A stretch of 64,000 nt of DNA from Photobacterium atrarenae (GTDB taxonomy: Bacteria > Pseudomonadota > Gammaproteobacteria > Enterobacterales > Vibrionaceae). The position numbers were made by a program, and so were the translations under genes. Location of the stretch: NCBI RefSeq assembly GCF_024380015.1, contig NZ_CP101509.1, forward strand, positions 496,001 to 560,000, in the 5' to 3' direction. Every line of letters begins with the position of its first letter. The stretch's first letter is position 1. This document shows, one piece after another, positions 52,764 through 61,390 of this stretch. The notes beneath the pieces are model-generated. The model was not told where the DNA came from. It made no database searches and saw only the letters and a program-made list of their open reading frames with translations.

Positions 52764-53591
52764 ATGAGCCAGAACATCAGGCCTGATGGACAGGATGCCG
52801 ACACAGATCTTATCACCCTGTGCCATACGCTGCAGCCAGTGTCGCCGTATCTGTTTCTGGACAATCTCTTCCGTAACCTCGCGAGTCAAAATCCGGATCT
52901 GAGTAAGGCACTGTTTTTAAGTGACGCCTATAGCACCTTAGCGCAGCTACCCGACACTGCGAATGACGCCGAGCGACTGACTATGCTCTGTGACCAGCTC
53001 TGTGTAAAACAAACCGCCGGTTTTATCAGTCGATCTTTGCAGATGACCGACTGCCATCGCACGTTCGGGTCCCAAGCGGATATCGTGATGTTTGGCGATT
53101 CCATTACCGAGTGGGGGGTGTGGTCTGAGATGTTTCCCGGCATCAAACTGGCCAACCGGGGTCTGGCCGGCGATACCACCCGGGGGATGTTGTGCCGGAT
53201 AGACACAACGTTACAACTGCAGCCAAAACAAGTCTTTGTCATGGCAGGGATCAACGACCTGGCCCAAGATGAAACCGTCGACGCCGTGCTTGGCCGTTAT
53301 GAGGAAATGCTCGGGATCTGGCAACAACACGCCATTGAACCGGTTGTACAGTCGACCCTGCATGTTGGCAGCCGATTGGCTTCGCTGAACTCGTCCGTGA
53401 CGTTGCTCAACCAGCGCCTCAGACAAACCTGCCGTGCAAGAGGGATCCCCTTCATCGACCTGAACGCGGTGTTGAGCGATCGGCAACAGCTCCTGGACGA
53501 GTACAGCCGAGATGATCTCCATCTGAATGCTGTAGCCTACCAGAAATGGCAACAGATCATCGAGCCCCTGCTACTTAAAAGTGGCCGCTGA
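52764..53591 (+). CDS. SGNH/GDSL hydrolase, possible sialate O-acetylesterase
   Basis: A protein of 275 residues; the ATG at 52764 lies 2 bp past the nanK stop with GGAG upstream. After an N-terminal helical region of about 100 residues comes the SGNH domain: block I FGDSITEWG (Ser113), block II in NRGLAGDTT, block III GINDLAQ, and block V DDLHLN (Asp and His). It resembles the PAF-acetylhydrolase-like esterases. It is co-transcribed with nanE and nanK, so removal of O-acetyl groups from sialic acid is a natural guess, but the sequence alone does not prove it. Confidence 0.8.
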   Translation: MSQNIRPDGQDADTDLITLCHTLQPVSPYLFLDNLFRNLASQNPDLSKALFLSDAYSTLAQLPDTANDAERLTMLCDQLCVKQTAGFISRSLQMTDCHRTFGSQADIVMFGDSITEWGVWSEMFPGIKLANRGLAGDTTRGMLCRIDTTLQLQPKQVFVMAGINDLAQDETVDAVLGRYEEMLGIWQQHAIEPVVQSTLHVGSRLASLNSSVTLLNQRLRQTCRARGIPFIDLNAVLSDRQQLLDEYSRDDLHLNAVAYQKWQQIIEPLLLKSGR

Positions 53592-53600
53592 GGTCTGAAT

Positions 53601-53629
53601 GAGAGGGCTGCACTGAAAGCAGCCCTCTC
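53601..53629 (+). terminator. Hairpin terminator of the nanE-nanK-hydrolase operon
   Basis: GAGAGGGCTGC and GCAGCCCTCTC form a perfect 11-bp stem with a 7-nt loop, 9 bp past the hydrolase stop. The T tail is weak. Confidence 0.7.
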
Positions 53630-53679
53630 CCTGTCAGCGTCTTGTCTAACCCTACACAATGAATGTTATGAAGCGGGAT

Positions 53680-54189
53680 TTACTTAATATTAATCCGGTT
53701 TTCGCAGGCAAATTCCAGCATATCGCGTAGTTTAATCATGGCGTCGATATCCTGGCTCATCTCTTTTTTAATCTCTTCCAGCTCATTGGCGCTGACTTTG
53801 CCGTCAGACAGTGCTGCCCGAATTTCCTGCTGCACATCCCCGCGTTCTTTATCCCAGTCCATCCAGGCATTCAAAACATTACGGTAAGTGATCTCATGTA
53901 GCTCACCAGTCTCTATACGCTCACATTGAAGCCCGAAGAGCTTTAGCATTTCGTCCAGAATGAACACATGACGTTCTTCCTGCTGCAATACTTTCATGGT
54001 CAACATAAACTCCTGCAAAGTCAGCTGATGACCTGCCTGCGCCGGATTGATTTTATTGGAAAACGTCCGTGGACTGATGTTTTTTCCGCTCATCACTTTC
54101 ACTTCATTGAACAGCTTTTCTATACCGAATTCCTTACTCTGAAGATGAAGTGAGCGTGAAAAACCAGTCAGTAACGAATCTTTGTCCAT
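53680..54189 (-). CDS. Phage CII-like regulatory protein
   Basis: A protein of about 169 residues from the ATG ending at 54189 (MDKDSLLTGF); upstream in-frame ATGs at 54201 and 54240 exist and none has a strong ribosome site. SPRTFSNKINPAQAGHQLTLQEF resembles the DNA-binding region of the phage regulatory CII/CP76 family found in vibriophages and satellites. The C-terminal half is helical and acidic (SANELEEIKKEMSQD). No other phage gene is near, so it is an isolated or domesticated copy. Confidence 0.65.
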   Translation of the reverse strand: MDKDSLLTGFSRSLHLQSKEFGIEKLFNEVKVMSGKNISPRTFSNKINPAQAGHQLTLQEFMLTMKVLQQEERHVFILDEMLKLFGLQCERIETGELHEITYRNVLNAWMDWDKERGDVQQEIRAALSDGKVSANELEEIKKEMSQDIDAMIKLRDMLEFACENRINIK

Positions 54190-54240
54190 TCGGATTTCCA
54201 TAATGTTCAGGGTTACAAAACTAGGGCAATGATAGGGCAA

Positions 54241-54554
54241 TACAGATAAACATCCAGGAAAAACGTGATTCTACTCCAGAAAACCAACTCAAGTGATGAA
54301 TTCATCAACATAAATGCTTTATCGGTATCAGAAAATATAAGAGACATCCCGAATTTCATGCATGCCTCTGTAACTCTTCCCTCCATAAATTCAAAGAGTT
54401 GTAATATGTCAAGCGTATAGACACCAAAATTTTAATGACTGGATACAAGTAGCATTTTTATATGCGTGCAATTCACTATGCATATATATTCATGCTCAAA
54501 TGATCACTCTTTTGATGGTTTTTTACACAAATAAAACAATAACTGGGTGACACA
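54241..54554. other. AT-rich intergenic region
   Basis: No coding frame stands out. It holds the upstream regions of the CII-like gene (minus) and the VWA lipoprotein gene (plus). It is distinctly richer in A and T than the neighbours. I see no clear dyad. Confidence 0.45.
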
Positions 54555-56066
54555 ATGAAGAAGGAACTCTTTACACTAACCGTTCTTGCTGCCGCTTTAT
54601 TGAGTGGTTGTAATAGCAGCAACTCCTCCGGTGAATCAAAAACAGGTCCCGGACAAACACCGGATACAACCCCGGCGAAAACCACATTCAGCGGGACCCT
54701 GGTAACACCGGAACCGGCTCAGGTGACAGCACAAAAAGCTCTGTTCAACGCATCGCGGGGCTTGACAACCAAAGCAACAGACGCGGCTTGTCCGAATGTA
54801 CCAACCGGCTACTACCCGCTCAGCAATGCTGCAATCTCGCTGGTCGCCAATAATGACGCGATCTTCAGTGAAACCACAACGACCGATGCGTGTGGTCAGT
54901 TCACATTGGAAGTTGAAGGGGAAGATACCGCGTTTGAGAACTCCAAACTGGTTGCCACCTCTGACAACTTTAAAACGCTGGAAGCCAATGCCCAGAACTT
55001 CATGCAAACCGCTGATCAGGTGAGTGATGTCGTCGCTTCAACGATTGCCAAGGATGCCAGCTATGTGATTAACGGGATCCAGAAAATCGATAATGACACC
55101 CTGGCATTCTCGATCACAGACAGCCAGTCCGGCAAAGCAGTGATCCAAGTCGCCAAGGGCGCGTTCCAGATTTTGGTCAATGCCAATGAGAACCCGATCG
55201 TTTCCCTCAACACCGCCGATCAGCTGCAAGTCCGCAACAGCATCGTGATGACCCTGGATGCCAGTGGTTCCATGTCTTCGAAAGTATATGACGAGCAAGG
55301 CGATCCCGTTACTGACAGTAATGACGTCACCTACAACCGTTTTCGCCTGACAGCGCTGGCAGCACATCAGTTTATGATGGAAAAAAATGTCGAAGATGAA
55401 GTGGCAGTGATCCCGTTCAGCCTGGATGTCAACTTGATTAGCAAGTCATTCCTTGATGGTTACAGCTTCCTAGACGAGAACGGCGTCGATACGACCATCA
55501 GCTACAGTGATTCCGGCTTTATGAAGGACAAGGCTTCATTGCACTTTGCGATCGATTTTTACAACATGCATGTGCCAATGTGGGAAGACAGAGTGCTCGA
55601 TACCAAACATGCCGGCCGAACAGATAACGTTCACGCCATTTATGAAGACTACCCTTGGGGAGGCGGAACTGAGCTTGAAGATTCAATTCATGTCGCGCTG
55701 GACACCACGAAACAAGCCACGGGTGATGTCAACTCGGTTTTCGTCATGACCGATGGCAATGCCAGGTTTAACGATCTTGACGGCCTGATTGCGAAAGCCA
55801 AATCGATGAACCTGCCGGTCCACAGTATTGCCATCAGCAACGACGCCTATACCCAGGACTTAATACAGATCTCGGAGCAAACCGGCGGCAGCTTCAAACA
55901 CATTACCGATGTCCAGAACATCACCGGCGTGTATTCTGCCCTGCAAACCACGGTGAAGTTTAATTATGTGGCCAACTTAACCCGGCCGGTCATGAGTCAG
56001 GATGTGCTCAAAATTATCCTGACCCTAAACGGTGAAGTCGTTGAGCGGGAAGTGACCCTCAACTGA
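54555..56066 (+). CDS. VWA-domain lipoprotein
   Basis: A protein of 503 residues. Lipobox LLSGC places the lipidated Cys at 19, with a Ser/Gly/Thr-rich linker behind it. A first beta domain (about 45-215) precedes a von Willebrand factor A domain with the MIDAS motif DASGSMSS (about 235) and FVMTDGNARF. VWA domains bind partner proteins through a metal ion. The sequence past residue 440 (VKFNYVANLTRP) is a small beta domain. Presumed outer-membrane lipoprotein; function unknown. Monocistronic, with a hairpin behind. Confidence 0.8.
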   Translation: MKKELFTLTVLAAALLSGCNSSNSSGESKTGPGQTPDTTPAKTTFSGTLVTPEPAQVTAQKALFNASRGLTTKATDAACPNVPTGYYPLSNAAISLVANNDAIFSETTTTDACGQFTLEVEGEDTAFENSKLVATSDNFKTLEANAQNFMQTADQVSDVVASTIAKDASYVINGIQKIDNDTLAFSITDSQSGKAVIQVAKGAFQILVNANENPIVSLNTADQLQVRNSIVMTLDASGSMSSKVYDEQGDPVTDSNDVTYNRFRLTALAAHQFMMEKNVEDEVAVIPFSLDVNLISKSFLDGYSFLDENGVDTTISYSDSGFMKDKASLHFAIDFYNMHVPMWEDRVLDTKHAGRTDNVHAIYEDYPWGGGTELEDSIHVALDTTKQATGDVNSVFVMTDGNARFNDLDGLIAKAKSMNLPVHSIAISNDAYTQDLIQISEQTGGSFKHITDVQNITGVYSALQTTVKFNYVANLTRPVMSQDVLKIILTLNGEVVEREVTLN

Positions 56067-56101
56067 TTGTCCTTCCATACAGTTCTAAGCGCACTCGCCC
56101 C

Positions 56102-56128
56102 TCCAGCCCGCCATACTGGCGGGCTGGA
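56102..56128. terminator. Hairpin between convergent VWA and RNase Z-fusion genes
   Basis: TCCAGCCCGCC and GGCGGGCTGGA form a perfect 11-bp stem with a 5-nt loop, lying between the two convergent stop codons (56066 and 56130). It may serve both strands, although T runs are weak. Confidence 0.7.
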
Positions 56129-56129
56129 T

Positions 56130-58145
56130 TCAGCCAGACAAGCCGGGACCGGCCCGAACCACATGGGGAAAGATCGCTTCGATTTCCCTATACATAGCGT
56201 CCGGATCCCCTTCATAACGCCGGGAGAAATGAAACGGTACCAGCTGATTCACGTTTGCAGCGAGAGCAATTTCCCCGCAGGCGGTGGTTGTCAGGTGGCC
56301 GTTATTGCGCCCGCGCCATAGATCCTGATGCGAAAATGCCGCTTCGCAGATCAGCGTGTCAGCATCACGGGCCAGTGCAATCAGCTTACGTCGGTTCTCA
56401 GGGGTATCGGCGAGATCAGTGGCGTAAACCAGCTTCTTCCCGGCCTGCTTCTCGATCAACTGTGATGCCAGAGTGCTGACCGTACACGCCTCCCCGTTGG
56501 GTAAGGTGATCAAATCATCCAGCTCGCCGGCAAGATAGCAATGCTTGAGTTTGCCCAGCCAACGATCCGGCGGATACGGCATGGCTTGCAGCACCTGCTC
56601 GGAAATCCGAATGGACTCCACCGGCTCATAAGCGTAAGCAAGAACGGGCGTCCCGTGATCCAACTCGACTGCGCGGATCAAAAACCTGGCTTCCTGGTGG
56701 ATCACGCCCTGATGAACCGTTTGCTCCGGCAATACATCAACCTGCTTGTAACCGGCCTTGAGCCGGTAGCATCGCAACGTCTTACCATGTAACTCAGCTA
56801 CCTCAAACTCCGGCCCATTCTCGCCGATGCGATCCCATAAGATCCCGCTCAGCATCCCAGCCACATGCAACGCCAACCCGGGGGGGCCAAACAGCTTGCA
56901 AGGCGATGGCGTACCAAGCCGTACCCGTAACAGCCCCATAAACCCGCCGATGTGGTCAAAATGGGCGTGAGTAATAAAAATGTGGCTGACATGATGGCTA
57001 AAGCGCATGGGTAAACGGATCGTATTGCCTAAATCAAACAAAATGCAGCGACGACTCCAGTGGGTTTTAATCAGCAACAGCGGATCTTCAAACAAACCAT
57101 TCACCAACTCGGCAGTCATATCCCGTTGTTTGATCGGCGGGCTGCGATCCACTACTTTGGTCCGGTGGGCATACACCAGGGAAGGTTTACGATTGGATGG
57201 AACCGGTTGGATGTGGGGCGTATGACGAACCGTACGCAATTTATGGCCGGGCAAGTGTCTGGCGTCCCGGAGCAAGATCTGACTCGGTGGTCGCAGTTGC
57301 AACAGCGATTGTTGGGCTATGTGCGGCACCGGACAGCGCAGCCTGATGTCTTGTGACGCCAACGCCACCACCTCCCCCATGGTTAACTGGCCCTTGTGAT
57401 CACTGAGCCGGACCAGCAGCCCCGGCCAGCGCTCGGGATCGTTTTGTGGCGGTGGCGTCCCTAATATCGACAGCATATGCAACGGCAGCTCTAACTCAAC
57501 CGATTGTGCCATATAGTGCTGCCATAGCCGGGTCCGCCAGTCCAGCCGTTCGCTACGCTGGATCAGGCGGGCCTGCGGTGATGGTGACAACCAGAGTACA
57601 GGGCAAGATAGGCTGGAAATGACAGGCATCACTTCCGCCACCTGTTCGCGCTCCGCCAACACCACCAGCCGGGACGCCGCCGTGCGGGCCACCAGGGTCT
57701 GCAACATTTCTGCCGCAGCCACGCCCTGGGTCATCCCCGGCGCATCTATCAGACACGGGGTATGCTCCGGAGCACTGCGCATCAATTGTCCAACAGCTTC
57801 AGACAACGGCAGGCGAAAACGCGCCGCATCCAGACTGCAGAGCCCTTCAAACTCAAGCAACTGCCAGTTGTCCTGGTGGCTGTTCTCCAGACGCCTATGT
57901 CCTAGACGCCATTGCCCCAGATTAACCGCCGCCGGTACGCCAAAGCTCGGCGTTCCCGGATCCGCGCTCAGGCATAAACACTCACGACCGGCAGCTGACA
58001 ACCGCCGGGCCAGCTCGGCGGCCAAAAAGCTTTTGCCAGCCCCGGTCGGACCGAAGATCAGGATACGTTCTGCCTTGTGCAACAGCTTTTCATGAAGCAG
58101 CGCCACACCGTGATGGTATGAGAACCTTGTCGTCGGTGCCTCCAT
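56130..58145 (-). CDS. Fusion of Clp1/Grc3-like polynucleotide kinase with RNase Z-like nuclease
   Basis: A protein of 671 residues made of two domains not normally in one chain. Residues 1-300: P-loop kinase of the Clp1/Grc3 type, with Walker A GPTGAGKS (32-39), SADPGTPSFGVPAAVNLG (61-78, the acceptor-side motif of the family) and Walker B LIDAPG (132-137). Residues 340-671: RNase Z-like metallo-beta-lactamase domain, with THAHFDH (392-398), His in ELDHGTP (about 497), YATD (Asp577), NGHLTT (His617) and PFHFSRRY (His639), so all metal-binding residues are kept. RNase Z cuts RNA 3' of the tRNA body; Clp1-type kinases phosphorylate 5'-OH RNA ends. The gene is 44 bp behind rtcB in the same direction. 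Confidence 0.85.
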   Translation of the reverse strand: MEAPTTRFSYHHGVALLHEKLLHKAERILIFGPTGAGKSFLAAELARRLSAAGRECLCLSADPGTPSFGVPAAVNLGQWRLGHRRLENSHQDNWQLLEFEGLCSLDAARFRLPLSEAVGQLMRSAPEHTPCLIDAPGMTQGVAAAEMLQTLVARTAASRLVVLAEREQVAEVMPVISSLSCPVLWLSPSPQARLIQRSERLDWRTRLWQHYMAQSVELELPLHMLSILGTPPPQNDPERWPGLLVRLSDHKGQLTMGEVVALASQDIRLRCPVPHIAQQSLLQLRPPSQILLRDARHLPGHKLRTVRHTPHIQPVPSNRKPSLVYAHRTKVVDRSPPIKQRDMTAELVNGLFEDPLLLIKTHWSRRCILFDLGNTIRLPMRFSHHVSHIFITHAHFDHIGGFMGLLRVRLGTPSPCKLFGPPGLALHVAGMLSGILWDRIGENGPEFEVAELHGKTLRCYRLKAGYKQVDVLPEQTVHQGVIHQEARFLIRAVELDHGTPVLAYAYEPVESIRISEQVLQAMPYPPDRWLGKLKHCYLAGELDDLITLPNGEACTVSTLASQLIEKQAGKKLVYATDLADTPENRRKLIALARDADTLICEAAFSHQDLWRGRNNGHLTTTACGEIALAANVNQLVPFHFSRRYEGDPDAMYREIEAIFPHVVRAGPGLSG

Positions 58146-58178
58146 GTCTCCCCCAGCGGTTCAGTGAAGTCACTATCT

Positions 58179-58194
58179 GTTAAGTATACTTAAC
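58179..58194. promoter_or_regulatory. 16-bp perfect palindrome across the rtcB stop codon
   Basis: GTTAAGTATACTTAAC spans the TAA of rtcB and the start of the 44-bp gap before the fusion gene. It is either a protein-binding dyad or a fold that affects read-through into the fusion gene. No further support. Confidence 0.3.
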
Positions 58195-59386
58195 CTTTGA
58201 TATTCACAATTTGCCTCAGGGTGTGGACAATATCGACCAAGTCACACTGATTGGCCATTACCGTGTCGATGTCTTTGTATGCCGTCGGAATTTCATCAAT
58301 CACACCCTTGTCTTTTCGGCATTCTATGCCGGCGGTCTGGGCCTTCAGATCGCTGACGGTGTGCAATTTTTTCGCCTGGGTCCGCGACATGCGACGTCCG
58401 GCACCATGACTGCAGCTACAAAAAGCCTCCGGATTACCGAGCCCGCGCACCACATATGAATTAGTGCCCATGCTACCGGGGATCACCCCAAGATCGCCGA
58501 CCCGGGCCCGAATCGCCCCTTTACGAGTCACCCAGACCTCCCGGCCGAAATGCACCTCGCGCTCAATATAGTTATGGTGACAGTTAATCGCTTCCTGGGT
58601 CACGGTGAATGGTGGTAACAGCCGCGCCATGCGTTTCAGCGCCGCGTCCATCATCAGCGCCCGATTCAACCGGGCATAAGCCTGCGCCCAGCTCACTGCA
58701 TCCACATAGCCCTGATAATTCCGGGCTCCTTCTTCGAAATACGCCAGGTCGGCATCGGGCAGGTGAATATGATGGCGCTCCATATCGCGCTTAGCCTGGG
58801 CAATAAAATAACGGCCTATCGCATTGCCAATGCCCCGGCTGCCGGAGTGGAGCATCACCCAAAGATCGTCGGCCTCATCCAGGCAGAGCTCAAAAAAGTG
58901 ATTGCCGCCGCCCAGGGTCCCGGCCTGATGGGCCCAGCGGCCGGGTTTGACCATCTTCCGCAATTCCGGATTAGCCTGAAGGATCTGCTCGAGCTGAACA
59001 GCCAGCGGGGAATCGCCACGGATCCGGGGCCTCTGATGCTCCTGCCCCGGCCCAAGCGGGATCACCGATTCCAACTCCTGGCGCAGCATCCGGCAGCTGT
59101 CCGGCAAATCGGCAGCGGTCAGCGACAGGCGCACCGCATTGATCCCGCAGCCGATATCCACCCCAACCGCTGCCGGAATAATCGCCCTGACGGTAGAAAT
59201 CACACTACCAATGGTCGCCCCTTTGCCCAAATGAACATCCGGCATCCCGGCAACATGATGATAAATAAACGGTAAGGAAGCGGTGTGCTTGAGCTGCAAG
59301 GCCGTCTGGTCATCTAGATCATCGGTCCAGACCTTAACCGGATGCAGCTGCTTGCCTTGCGGCGGGTAAAAGGTAGAAACCGGCAT
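58190..59386 (-). CDS. rtcB: RtcB RNA ligase
   Basis: A protein of about 398 residues from the ATG ending at 59386, which has GGAGG upstream; a GTG at 59401 is less likely. All RtcB manganese ligands and the guanylylated His are visible: VGVDIGCGINAVR (Cys about 80), GGGNHFFEL (His about 163), LHSGSRG (His about 180), CHHNY (about 270) and CSCSHGAGRRMSR with nucleophile His about 327. RtcB joins RNA ends having 2',3'-cyclic phosphate or 3'-phosphate to 5'-OH, using GTP. No rtcA or sigma-54-type rtcR gene is in view. Upstream gene of the pair with the kinase/RNase Z fusion; divergent from a TrmO-type gene. Confidence 0.95.
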   Translation of the reverse strand: MPVSTFYPPQGKQLHPVKVWTDDLDDQTALQLKHTASLPFIYHHVAGMPDVHLGKGATIGSVISTVRAIIPAAVGVDIGCGINAVRLSLTAADLPDSCRMLRQELESVIPLGPGQEHQRPRIRGDSPLAVQLEQILQANPELRKMVKPGRWAHQAGTLGGGNHFFELCLDEADDLWVMLHSGSRGIGNAIGRYFIAQAKRDMERHHIHLPDADLAYFEEGARNYQGYVDAVSWAQAYARLNRALMMDAALKRMARLLPPFTVTQEAINCHHNYIEREVHFGREVWVTRKGAIRARVGDLGVIPGSMGTNSYVVRGLGNPEAFCSCSHGAGRRMSRTQAKKLHTVSDLKAQTAGIECRKDKGVIDEIPTAYKDIDTVMANQCDLVDIVHTLRQIVNIKG

Positions 59387-59535
59387 GGGAGATGCCTCCA
59401 CAGAGCGAGCATTTGTCTCCCTTGAGTATATGCGCCCTGGTCGTAAACAAGCAGCGTCGATTTAGTCAGTTCTTCGCAGCTCGGCGAGGAAATGCTATTG
59501 TCATCCGTGAATATTCAGAAGGAGCCAGTCATTCA

Positions 59536-60030
59536 ATGAAGCATGGAAAAATTACGGTAGAGCCTGTTGGCCAAGTTGTTTCGACCAGAGCTAAAGCAAT
59601 TGATGATCATTGGGATGAAGAAACAAGTGCTATCATCATCAGTGACACGTTCAAGTCAGAAGTGCTATCCGGCCTTGCCGACTTCTCTCACATTGAGGTG
59701 CTTTACTATTTTAACCAAGTCGATGAATCAAGAATTACCGTTGGCGCACGCCATCCGAGAAATAACCCTGACTGGCCAAAGGTGGGAATATTTGCACAAC
59801 GGGGTAAAAACAGACCCAACCGGTTGGGCGTCACCATTTGTCGCGTTCTTGCGGTCAAGGGGAACGAGATACAAGTCCATGGTTTAGACGCCATCGATGG
59901 CACTCCAGTCATCGATATCAAACCCGTGATGAAAGAATTTCTGCCAAGAGAGCCTGTCAAACAGCCTGTCTGGTCCGAAGAAATCATGTCCAACTACTGG
60001 GCGCCGACGAGCAAACCCGATCATGAATAG
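59536..60030 (+). CDS. TrmO/TsaA-family tRNA methyltransferase
   Basis: A protein of 164 residues starting at the ATG at 59536; the frame extends upstream but without coding character. It has the TsaA/YaeB beta-barrel fold: PVGQVVST at the N-terminus, FSHIEVLYYFNQVD, GIFAQRGKNRPNRLGVTICRV (in part RGKNRPNRLG), and GLDAIDGTPVIDIKPV. The founding member TrmO makes the N6-methyl group of m6t6A37 in tRNA-Thr using SAM. It is shorter than E. coli TrmO (no C-terminal domain), so the substrate could differ. Divergent from rtcB. Confidence 0.82.
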   Translation: MKHGKITVEPVGQVVSTRAKAIDDHWDEETSAIIISDTFKSEVLSGLADFSHIEVLYYFNQVDESRITVGARHPRNNPDWPKVGIFAQRGKNRPNRLGVTICRVLAVKGNEIQVHGLDAIDGTPVIDIKPVMKEFLPREPVKQPVWSEEIMSNYWAPTSKPDHE

Positions 60031-60121
60031 TCTTTCGACTTATGCTTCTGCGTTCAATGGAGAATAGGGGTATGGCGTTAAGCCGCTACCAGCCTCTACC
60101 GTTCATCACTCGTTCTGAGTG

Positions 60122-60157
60122 AAAAAAGCCGCTAGCGAAAACGTCAGCGGCTTTTTC
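60122..60157. terminator. Bidirectional terminator between TrmO-like and HD-GYP genes
   Basis: AAAAAGCCGCT (60123-60133) and AGCGGCTTTTT (60146-60156) form an 11-bp stem with T runs on both strands. It serves the convergent pair 59536-60030 and 60183-61277. Confidence 0.9.
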
Positions 60158-60182
60158 TCGAGTCGTGTGCTGCTACCGCACC

Positions 60183-61277
60183 CTACGCACACATCCTGGC
60201 TTCTTCCCGGAACAGGGTAAACCGCTGCTGTGCATCCGGCTGATCAAAGTACTGCTGCAGCGCCTCCACACACAACGGATCCAACTTCCCATGATCCGCC
60301 ATCGCCTGAAGCTCAGTGAGAGCCTGCTCAAGTGTCCAGGCTTTCTTGTAGGGCCTGTCACTGGTCAGCGCATCGAAGATATCCGAAACCGTGACAATAC
60401 GGGAGAAGAGGCTGATCTCCTCCCCTTTCAATCCCTCCGGATAACCACTGCCGTCCAGCATCTCATGGTGTTCGCTGATCAGCGTCCGAATGATGCGATA
60501 CGCTTCATGCTGCTTGACGACCCCGTCGCAGGCAGCATCCACCATCGTCATCCCGTACTCCACATGTCGCTTCATTTCCCGAAATTCCTCGGCGGTCAGC
60601 CGACCGGGCTTGAGTAAAATATCATCCGCGACACCAATCTTGCCGATATCGTGCAAGGGGGAGAATTTGATCAGGTAATAAACTTCCCGGTCCGTGACCG
60701 GGCAATGCTGAACCACATGACGGGCGATAATACGTGTCAGTGTCGTCAGCCGACCACAGTGCATCGCGGTACATTCATCGCGAATTTCTGAGGCCTTCTC
60801 AGAAAACTTACTCAACGACACAATGTTGTCGAACAGAGTACGCTCATGAATGATGCTCTCGCGCAGTGACTTTACCGTGTCATCAAGCGTGGCTACGGTC
60901 AGCGGATTAAAAAACGCCTTGTTGCAGGAATTAAAAAAGATAAACCCGAGAAAATTGTTCTGAAAAAAGATCGGGATCGTATAAGACGAATGCAATTGGC
61001 TCTCACGCAGCCAGGCACTAGCTTTACCGCGACACTGACGCAGGTAACTGGAATAATCATCCACAATCCGGGTTTTCTTCTGCCGAACCAGTGCACTCAG
61101 CGACGGGGATTTTTCCAGCGGGATACTATGGTGCTTGAGCGGTTGAATGCCCTCCGTCGAATCAACATACGTTCTGAGATAGGCTTCATCCACCAGGGCG
61201 ATCGAGATCCGGTGCAACCCCTCCAGCCCAGTCTCAATCAACTCCCTATGCAACTGCCTCACTGTCTCCCTGAGCAT
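60183..61277 (-). CDS. HD-GYP domain cyclic-di-GMP phosphodiesterase with GAF-like sensor
   Basis: A protein of 364 residues. The N-terminal half (about 1-150) is a GAF-like fold (VDDYSSYLR, SSYTIPIFFQNNFLGFIFFN; core TIPIFFQNNFLGFIF). The C-terminal HD-GYP domain keeps HD in SPLHDIGKIG, ISEHHEMLDGSGYPEGL (GYP intact) and VSDIFDALTS. It hydrolyses cyclic di-GMP and so promotes motility over biofilm. There is no membrane segment, so the sensor is cytosolic. Confidence 0.9.
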   Translation of the reverse strand: MLRETVRQLHRELIETGLEGLHRISIALVDEAYLRTYVDSTEGIQPLKHHSIPLEKSPSLSALVRQKKTRIVDDYSSYLRQCRGKASAWLRESQLHSSYTIPIFFQNNFLGFIFFNSCNKAFFNPLTVATLDDTVKSLRESIIHERTLFDNIVSLSKFSEKASEIRDECTAMHCGRLTTLTRIIARHVVQHCPVTDREVYYLIKFSPLHDIGKIGVADDILLKPGRLTAEEFREMKRHVEYGMTMVDAACDGVVKQHEAYRIIRTLISEHHEMLDGSGYPEGLKGEEISLFSRIVTVSDIFDALTSDRPYKKAWTLEQALTELQAMADHGKLDPLCVEALQQYFDQPDAQQRFTLFREEARMCA

Positions 61278-61390
61278 CGCCCCAATTTCTCCAATGACTA
61301 AAAATTCGGTTTATACATAAACCACACGATTAATGTGCAATTGTAGTCACTGCATTCTGGATTTGAATATAATCATCGCGTTTTTGCTAA

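Noticed and set aside
59402..59535. Sigma-54 promoter for rtcB, as in E. coli rtcBA
   Set aside because: I found no GG/GC pair with -24/-12 spacing, and there is no rtcR gene in the window.
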